Origin: QHWT01 sp963755695
Lineage (GTDB): Bacteria > Acidobacteriota > Vicinamibacteria > Vicinamibacterales > 2-12-FULL-66-21
Reading direction: 5' to 3'
DNA length: 64,000 bases
NCBI GenBank assembly: GCA_963755695.1
Contig: CAVWLB010000008.1
Location: 992,001 to 1,056,000 of the forward strand
Of the stretch, positions 57,833 through 64,000 are shown in pieces. How positions within the stretch are numbered: the first letter of the stretch is position 1; every line of letters starts with the position of its first letter. The notes beneath the pieces were generated by a model. That model saw nothing but the letters and a program-made list of their open reading frames with translations. It had not been told where the DNA came from and searched no databases. Made by a program: the position numbers and the translations under genes.

Positions 57833-60800
57833 GAGTGAAGCAGCCGTTTACGTGTCGTCGCTCGCGCACAGCAAAACGCTGGGCGGTGCTGACGATGATT
57901 GCGATGACCTTGTCGCCGATCGGGCGCCCCGTTTTTCAGCCGACGGTGCATGCGCAGCAGCAGGTCGCGCCGGTCAGCCAGGGATTCAACATCGACGCTG
58001 GCGACCTGCGGTTCATCTACGAGCAGATCCTGGTCGCCCAGGATCATGCCGCCGGCGGAACGCTCCTCGGATCGGGACCAAATCAGGTTTCCGATCCGCA
58101 GCTGCCGCGCGGCCTGAGGACCGTCGACGGTTCGTACAACAACCTCGTGCCGGTGCCCGATCAGCATCTGTTCGGTGCTGCGGACCTGAAGTTCCCGCGT
58201 CTGACGACCCCGTCGTTCCGCCCGGCGGAGCAGGGCACCTCGTATGCGCAGACGACTGGCGATGTGGTGGACTCGCAGCCGCGCATGGCCAGCAACCTGA
58301 TCCTGGATCAAACCGCAACGAACCCGGCAGCGGTCGCGGCGAATGCGAACCCGTGCGGCTCTGGCGGGTTCGTGTGCTCCAATTCCACGCCGCCCGATCC
58401 GGTTTCAGGGGCGCTGTTCATTCCCGAACATCACGCCCGACTTCGGCCTGTCGGCCCCGTTCAACCTGATGTTCGTGTTCTTCGGCCAGTTCTTCGATCA
58501 CGGGCTGGACCTCGTGACCAAGGGCGGCAATGGCACCGTTCTCATGCCGTTGGCCGCCGACGACCCGCTCGTGACGTCTGGCAAAGTCCCTGCCGGCTTC
58601 ACCATGACCATGGCGCGAGGGACTCAACTGCCTGGCCCGGACGGCGATCCTCGGGACGGCGGATGACGTCCATGAAGGGATCAACACGACGACCCCGTGG
58701 GTCGACCAGAACCAGACCTACACCTCGCATCCGTCGCACCAGGTGTTCCTGCGTGAATACCAGCTGGTTTCGGGAAAACCCGCTCAGACCGGGTTGATGA
58801 TCGACAACCTCGCTCACTGCGCGCCGCGGCCGACCGGTATTCCCGGCGACAACATCTGCAACATCGGCAACTGGGCCGACGTCAAGAACCAGGCGCGAAC
58901 CATCCTGGGCATCCGGCTGGTCGACTCGGACATCTTCGACGTACCGCTGATCCTCACCGACGCCTACGGACACTTCAAGCCTGGTCCGGCCGGGTTCCCC
59001 CAGATGATCTTCCCCGGCGCCGGGACCGCCTGCGTGCCGGCGGTGCAAAATGCCCACTGCGTGGAAGGAAATCTGGCCACCCCGATTCTGACTGCCGGGT
59101 CGATGAAGACCGGCCACGCATTTCTCAACGACGTTGCGCACAACGCGGTGCCAGCGCCTGGCCTCGTGCGCGATAACGATGGTGTGATCACCGATTTCCG
59201 CACGGGTACCCAGGCAGCGGGCACCTACGACGGTGAGTTGCTCGACGCCCACATGGTGACCGGCGACGGCCGCGGCAACGAGAACATCGCGCTGACGATG
59301 GTGCACCAGATCTTCCACGCCGAGCACAACCGGCTCCGATTCAACATCGATCGGTTGGTGAGCGGCCCTGCGGGTAACTGCGTCGGCAGCATTCTCACCG
59401 CACAGGAATGTGCGGCGTGGCACGCCCTGCATGCAGGATCGGGCTGGAATTATGAAGAACGGCTGTTCCAGGCCGCGCGCTTCGCGACCGAGATGCAGTA
59501 TCAGCATCTCGTGTTCGAAGAGTTCGCCCGCACGGTCCAGCCGCTGATCAACCCGTTCCTCGGTGGTCTCACCTCGATCAACGGGGCAATCTCGGCGGAG
59601 TTCGCGCACACCGTGTACCGTCTCGGTCACTCGATGCTGCCCGAGGTGGTGACCCGCATCAACGCCGACGGGACCCGGAACGACATCCGGCTGTTCGATG
59701 CTTTCCTCGCGCCGCAGAAGTACAACGAGAGCGCACCAGGGGTAAATACCCTGACCGCCGACAAAGCGGCCGGAAGCATCGTCCGGGGACTGTCTCGCGA
59801 GGTCGGCAACGAGCTCGACGAGTTCGTCACCGAATCGGTCCGCAACCAGTTGTTGGGCCTGCCGCTCGACTTGCCGGCGATCAACATCGCACGCAGCAGA
59901 GACCAGGGTATGCCGCGGTTGAACGTCGTCCGGCGGCAGTTCTTCACGGCGACGCACGATACCGCGGTGAAGCCGTATGCCAACTGGTTCGAGTTCGGCC
60001 AGAACCTGAAACACCATGAGTCGCTGGCCAACTTCATCGCCGCCTATGGCACCGATCCGTCGATCACCGGCGCGACCACGATGGCCGCGAAACGGTCGGC
60101 GGCCCAGGCGCTGGTCCTGGCAAACGGATCCTTCATGTTTGCGACGGCCGCGACGAGTGGCCTCGACGATGTCGACTTCTGGCCAGGCGGGATGGCCGAG
60201 AAACAGGCGGTGTTCGGTGGCCTGCTGGGCTCGACGTTCAACTTCGTGTTCGAGAAGCAGCTCGAGAACCTGCAGGACGGCGACCGCTTCTACTACCTGC
60301 AGCGCACGGACGGCCTGAACTTCCGGTTCCAGCTGGAAGGCAACTCCTTCGCCGAGTTGATCCGCCGCAACACCGACTTCTCGGGCGGCATGGACGTGAT
60401 CTTCCAGACCGCGGACTTCATCTTCAACGCGGCTGACTTGACCGGCACCGCGCCGGTGACCGTTGATTCGACCGGCACGCCTCTCGGAACCGGCGTCCAG
60501 GTGCAGACAACGCCGGACGGGATGAAGGTGTTCTTCGATCCGCTGCACACCGGCAAGAACATCACCTTCAACGGCGGCCCCGGTGTCGACAAGTTCAAGG
60601 CCGATATCGGTGACGACACACTGTACGGGAACGGCGGCGACGATCGCCTCGATGGCTACGAAGGCAACGACACGCTGCAAGGCGGCGACGGCAACGACGT
60701 GCTCTTCGGAGGCAACGGCGACGACGTGCTGAAGGGCGGGAATGGCGACGATGCCCTCAGCTCCGGCCCAGGCTTCGGCGGCGACCTTGAGATCGGCGGC

Positions 60801-63294
60801 GAAGGTAACGACTTCATGGCCGGCGGCGACGATGGCGTCGAGTACTTCGGCGGCGGCGGCAACGACGTCATCGTCGACGGGTCGATGCGCGCTGAAGGTA
60901 TCTTCGGCGGCACCGGGGACGACTGGATCTACGACGGCGAAGGGCACGACGGCGGCATCTTCGGCGACGGCGGCAACGTCTTCGACCTGCTCGCCGGTCT
61001 CAGTCCGGTTGGCGGCGACGACGTCGAAGGCGGCGGTCCCGGACAGGACAACCACTTCGGCGAGGGCGGGGACGACATCATGTTGATGTCGGAAGGCAGC
61101 AACAAGTTCATGGGTGATTACGGGTTCGACTGGATCACCCTGCGCGGCTGGGGAGCGCCAGAATTCATCGAGCTCGGCCTGCTCGCGCTGCCGAACGTGC
61201 CGATCAACTTCAACGACCTCCGCAACAAGTACCGCTTCGTTGACGGTGCGTCGGGTTGGGATCTCAACGATCACATCGCCGGATCGGACAGCGTGCTGTG
61301 CACCCCGCCGGGTGAAATCGCGGAGTGCCTCGTGATCGGTATGGAACTGACGGCAGGAACGCCACCGGTCTCTGGCCCTGCGATCGGCGTCCCTGGGCAG
61401 GTCAATTTCATCGGCGGATCGGGCGCGGCCAAGATCACCGGCCTCACCGAGTTGATGGGACCGGCCGGCTTCAACAAGGACCTGAACGATCCCGCCATCC
61501 CGCTGGTCAAGGGCGTCGGGTTCATGGGCGGCGACATCCTGCTCGGCGGCAAGGGCAGCGATACGCTCGAAGGCAAGCTGGGCGACGACCTGATCGACGG
61601 CGACGTCTGGCTGAACGTGCAGCTGCGAGGCGTTCTGGACGATGGAACGATCAAGCTGGTTGACGATCCGCGTGATCTCGTGGACAACGTGTTCGCGGAT
61701 CCCGACAATCCAGACCCCCTTGTTCCTCACCTGAACCCGGGCAACATCTCTATCGTGAGGACCATCGTCACGCCAACGCCGGCGGACCCGGTTGACTGCC
61801 CGGTGCTGGCCACAGACCCGATCCCGGCCACGGCCAAGAACTGCGATACGGCGGTGTTCCCGAATCCGCTTGCCGAGTACCTCGATCATCCTGAATCCGA
61901 ACGGAACGGTGACGGTGATCGACAACGGGCCGCCGCTCGCGAACCCGAATCTCGGTACGGGGACGGACACACTGCGGAACATCGAGCGGCTGCGGTTCTC
62001 GGATACCACGATTAATGTACCCAAGCCGCTCAACACGGTGCCTGGCGTCATCGGCTTGTCGCAGACTGCGGCGAGCCAGGCGATTATTAATGCCGGCTTG
62101 AGGGTGGGCGCGGTTACGAGCGCTCCGAGCACGACCATCCATATCGGGTTGGTTGCCGCCTCGAATCCGCTCGCGGGTCGGACGCTTCCGCCGCTGGCGC
62201 CGGTAGACCTCGTGCTCTCGACCGGCACGACGGTTCCGGTCCTCGCCGGGCTGCCGTTGGGTGACGTCGGCACCGCGGGCACGGCACTCAATCGGCTCCT
62301 CGAGGCTGGCCTGGTGGCCGGGACGATCACGCAGCAACCCAGCACCACGGTGGCGGCGGGCCTCGTCATCAGCTCAACCCCGGCTGCGGGGCAGGTGGTG
62401 GATGTCGGCACGTCCGTGACGCTGGTTGTCTCGAGCGGTCGGCCGCCGGTGACGGTCAACAACGTCGTCGGACTGACCCAGGCGGCGGCAACCACGTCGC
62501 TGACTGGTCAGGGGCTGACGGTGTCGGTGACGTTCGCGGCGAGCACGGTCACCGCAGGCAACGTGATCAGCCAGACGCCGACGGGTGGCAGTTCTGCGCC
62601 GGCCGGGAGCAACGTCGCGCTCGTCATCTCGCAGGGCACGGCGCCGACGATCGCGTCGTTCGTGACGAAGAACAACACGTCGCCGAACACGACGATCTCG
62701 AGCCCGGGATTCGCGGTGGCGGCCAACACGCTGCTGGTCGCGTTCATCTCGACTGACGGGCCGTCGACGGGCACCAACATCGTGATCAACGGCGTGAACA
62801 ACAACAACAGCGCGCCGGCGCTGACCTGGACCCGGGCGCAGCGCGTCAACACGCAGCGCGGCACGTCGGAGATCTGGTGGGCGTTCTCGCCGACGGCTCG
62901 TACGTCGATGACGGTCACCGGCGTTCTGAGCCTGTCGGAGGTGGCGCAGATGACGGTGGTCGGCTTCACCGGCGCGCAGAACACGCTCGCCGGCGCGGGG
63001 ACGGCCATCGCCAACAAGGCCACCGGCGGTGCGGGTCAGCCGTCGTTGTCGGTCACGACGACGAAGCCCAACTCGTACATCTTCGGCGTCGGCAACGACT
63101 GGGATAACCGGAAGACGCTGACTGCGGTGGCCGGCTCCACGATCGTGGCGCAGTCGCCGACCGGGATCACCGACACGTTCTGGACGGTGCGGTCGACCAA
63201 CCCGGTGGTGAGCACCGGGGCGGCCACCATCGCCGTGACCGGTGTCGGCACGGATCGGTTCAACTTCGCGGCGATCGAAATCCGCCAGAAGTAA
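57829..63294 (+). CDS. Giant exported animal-type heme peroxidase with RTX and three PASTA domains, unit 3 (about three frameshifts)
   Basis: The best-preserved member, about 1,820 residues. Signal (MRVKQPFTCRRSRTAKRWAV ... PTVHAQQ); peroxidase domain ~210-850 with distal Gln/Asp/His in FFGQFFDHGLDLVTKGG, TYTSHPSHQVFLREYQ, VTGDGRGNENIALTMVHQIF followed by HAEHNRLR, and proximal FAHTVYRLGHSMLPE; RTX nonapeptides ~925-1095 (GNGGDDRLDGYEGNDTLQGG); a second RTX-like patch (GGDILLGGKGSDTLEGKLGDD); three PASTA domains ~1400-1605; C-terminal beta-domain ending FNFAAIEIRQK. Shifts lie near 58430, 58650 and 61880. The arginine, both histidines and the Asp that esterifies heme in mammalian relatives are kept, so activity is expected: halide or substrate oxidation with peroxide, outside the cell, calcium-stabilised. 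Confidence 0.87.
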
Positions 63295-63305
63295 CCCAGG
63301 GGACG

Positions 63306-63333
63306 GGCAGGCTGCAGAACATCGCAGCCTGCC
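63306..63333 (+). terminator. Hairpin after peroxidase 3
   Basis: GGCAGGCTGC-AGAACATC-GCAGCCTGCC, identical to the hairpin after peroxidase 2 and at the same distance from the stop (about 11 bases). Confidence 0.6.
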
Positions 63334-63340
63334 AGTCAAG

Positions 63341-63474
63341 GTTCCAGGCTCCAGGCTCCAGGCTTCGGGCTTCGGGCTTCGGGCTTCAGGCGTCGGGCTT
63401 CAGGCGTCGGGCTTCAGCAGGGCGTCCTGACCCTGGAGCCCGGAGCCTGGAGCCTGAAGCCTGGAGCCTGAAGC
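63341..63474. repeat. Inverted heptamer array after unit 3
   Basis: GGCTCCA/GGCTTCG/GGCTTCA/GGCGTCG units to about 63420, then the complementary type (CTGGAGC, CCGGAGC, CTGAAGC) to 63474. Same design and position as 56729-56871, but the order of unit variants differs, so the arrays turn over faster than the flanking sequence. Confidence 0.85.
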
Positions 63475-63485
63475 CGTATTGTTCC

Positions 63486-63505
63486 CCCCCACCAACGGGC
63501 CATTT
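63486..63505 (+). promoter_or_regulatory. Conserved upstream block of unit 4
   Basis: CCCCCACCAACGGGCCATTT, identical to unit 3, 68 bases before ATG 63554, and again followed by CTCATCTAGTCTGG and the GCGG-ATCC-CCGC repeat. Confidence 0.55.
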
Positions 63506-63553
63506 CCATTCCCCGCGCCCTCATCTAGTCTGGCGAGCGGATCCCCGCTTTAC

Positions 63554-64000
63554 ATGCAGTTTGGCAAAAGCCCAGTGTCAACGACCCACGAACGGTCATT
63601 CGCCGGCCTCGTAGTGGCCCATCTCACAGTGACGCTCGTCGTGTGCGGCGGCCTGGTCCTGATGCTCCCGACGCCGGTGGCTGCCAATGACGCGCCCACG
63701 ATTACGTCGGTCGTGGCCGTGCTCGACTGCATCGCGTCTGCCGATCCGGCGCGGGAACAACAGCTCTCGAACAACGATTCCAGTCTCAGCGCGCCGGATT
63801 CCTCCGATGACGACGATGACGATGATGCGCCGACCGGTCCAGATGCCGCGGTCACCATTGATCAGTGTCGAACGCCAGCTCGTGGTGACGTGCTTCATGT
63901 GGTCCACACCAAGGTCGACGGATGGATCTCGCGGACCGTCGAAGGGCACTCGCTGCGCGGCCCGCCGCAAGACGACGAAGACACGTCATCCGATGATGAC
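63554..64000 (+). CDS. Small secreted Asp-rich protein, unit 4 (3' truncated by window end)
   Basis: 149 residues before the window ends, with no stop reached. Hydrophobic segment (FAGLVVAHLTVTLVVCGGLVLMLPTPVAA), acidic run (APDSSDDDDDDDAPTGPDA), VDGWISRTVEGHSLRGPPQ and the start of a second acidic run. Closely related to the unit 3 protein. ATG 63554 is used for the reasons given for unit 3; GTG 63575 is the alternative. It implies a fourth peroxidase gene beyond the window. Confidence 0.7.
   Translation, partial: MQFGKSPVSTTHERSFAGLVVAHLTVTLVVCGGLVLMLPTPVAANDAPTITSVVAVLDCIASADPAREQQLSNNDSSLSAPDSSDDDDDDDAPTGPDAAVTIDQCRTPARGDVLHVVHTKVDGWISRTVEGHSLRGPPQDDEDTSSDDD

Noticed and set aside
58599..62495. 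Minus-strand open frame of 1,298 codons, one of the longest in the window
   Set aside because: It lies antisense to peroxidase 3, whose frame shows clear peroxidase, RTX and PASTA motifs. The antisense frame is low-complexity (V/A/R/E/H-rich) and results from GC-rich codon third positions.
1..64000. tRNA, rRNA, prophage, integrase or insertion sequence genes
   Set aside because: None seen: no clover-leaf candidate, rRNA signature, transposase or integrase motif on either strand. Small RNAs cannot be excluded by eye.

Overview
The window looks like chromosome of a high-GC soil or aquatic bacterium, most probably an Acidobacteriota member of the Vicinamibacteria type. This is inferred from family content only: no rRNA or other phylogenetic marker is present. 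The signs are two orphan MacB/FtsX-type permeases (one led by PadR and a permease prefix domain), a large Oar-type TonB-dependent receptor beside a CRTAC1/FG-GAP protein, a small secreted protein of a kind common in that phylum, many lipoproteins and periplasmic oxidoreductases, and heptamer and hairpin repeats between genes. The sequence has many single-base frameshifts. They are rare in single-copy genes and very dense in members of multi-copy families (CRTAC1, TonB receptor, the first two peroxidases), which fits incomplete consensus polishing better than real decay. Such genes are annotated here over their full inferred extent.

Layout. 1-1.2 kb: 3' part of a benzoate-CoA-ligase-like enzyme. 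1.3-8.5 kb (minus): TonB-dependent receptor followed by a CRTAC1-redoxin-TPR protein. 8.8-10.1 kb: small secreted protein and a two-domain acetyltransferase. 10.15-17.2 kb (plus): a tightly overlapping operon of epimerase, dihydrodipicolinate-synthase-like aldolase, amidohydrolase, triheme cytochrome c, PQQ dehydrogenase and a P-loop kinase. 17.2-20.3 kb: divergent citrate synthase homologues, one with a DNA-binding head, sharing an operator/promoter, then a short-chain dehydrogenase. 20.4-24 kb: Tat-exported amine oxidase, a lipoprotein, an acetyltransferase and a metzincin lipoprotein. 24-28.2 kb: ArsR/SRPBCC/YCII and ECF42-like sigma/YCII modules with a nucleoside hydrolase between them. 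28.9-34.6 kb: two orphan permeases and a PadR regulator. 34.7-40 kb: bactofilin, a glycosidase-like gene held between two ~300-bp direct repeats, YceI and a heme-motif barrel protein. 40.2-42.8 kb: DUF305 lipoprotein and LVIVD-repeat protein.

43.3-64 kb is the most unusual part. It is an array of units, each with a small secreted aspartate-rich protein followed by a giant exported animal-type heme peroxidase carrying RTX calcium-binding repeats and PASTA domains. Three units are complete and a fourth starts at the window end. Units 2 and 3 have nearly the same length (~6.6 kb) and share a promoter-proximal sequence block, a 5' leader element, a 23-codon leader ORF overlapping the peroxidase start, a 3' hairpin and an inverted heptamer-repeat array. 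A lipoprotein with ankyrin repeats lies between units 1 and 2.

The overall theme is envelope and extracellular chemistry: exported oxidoreductases, calcium-binding adhesive modules, TonB uptake and lipoproteins, under local regulators (PadR, ArsR, ECF, HTH-citrate synthase).
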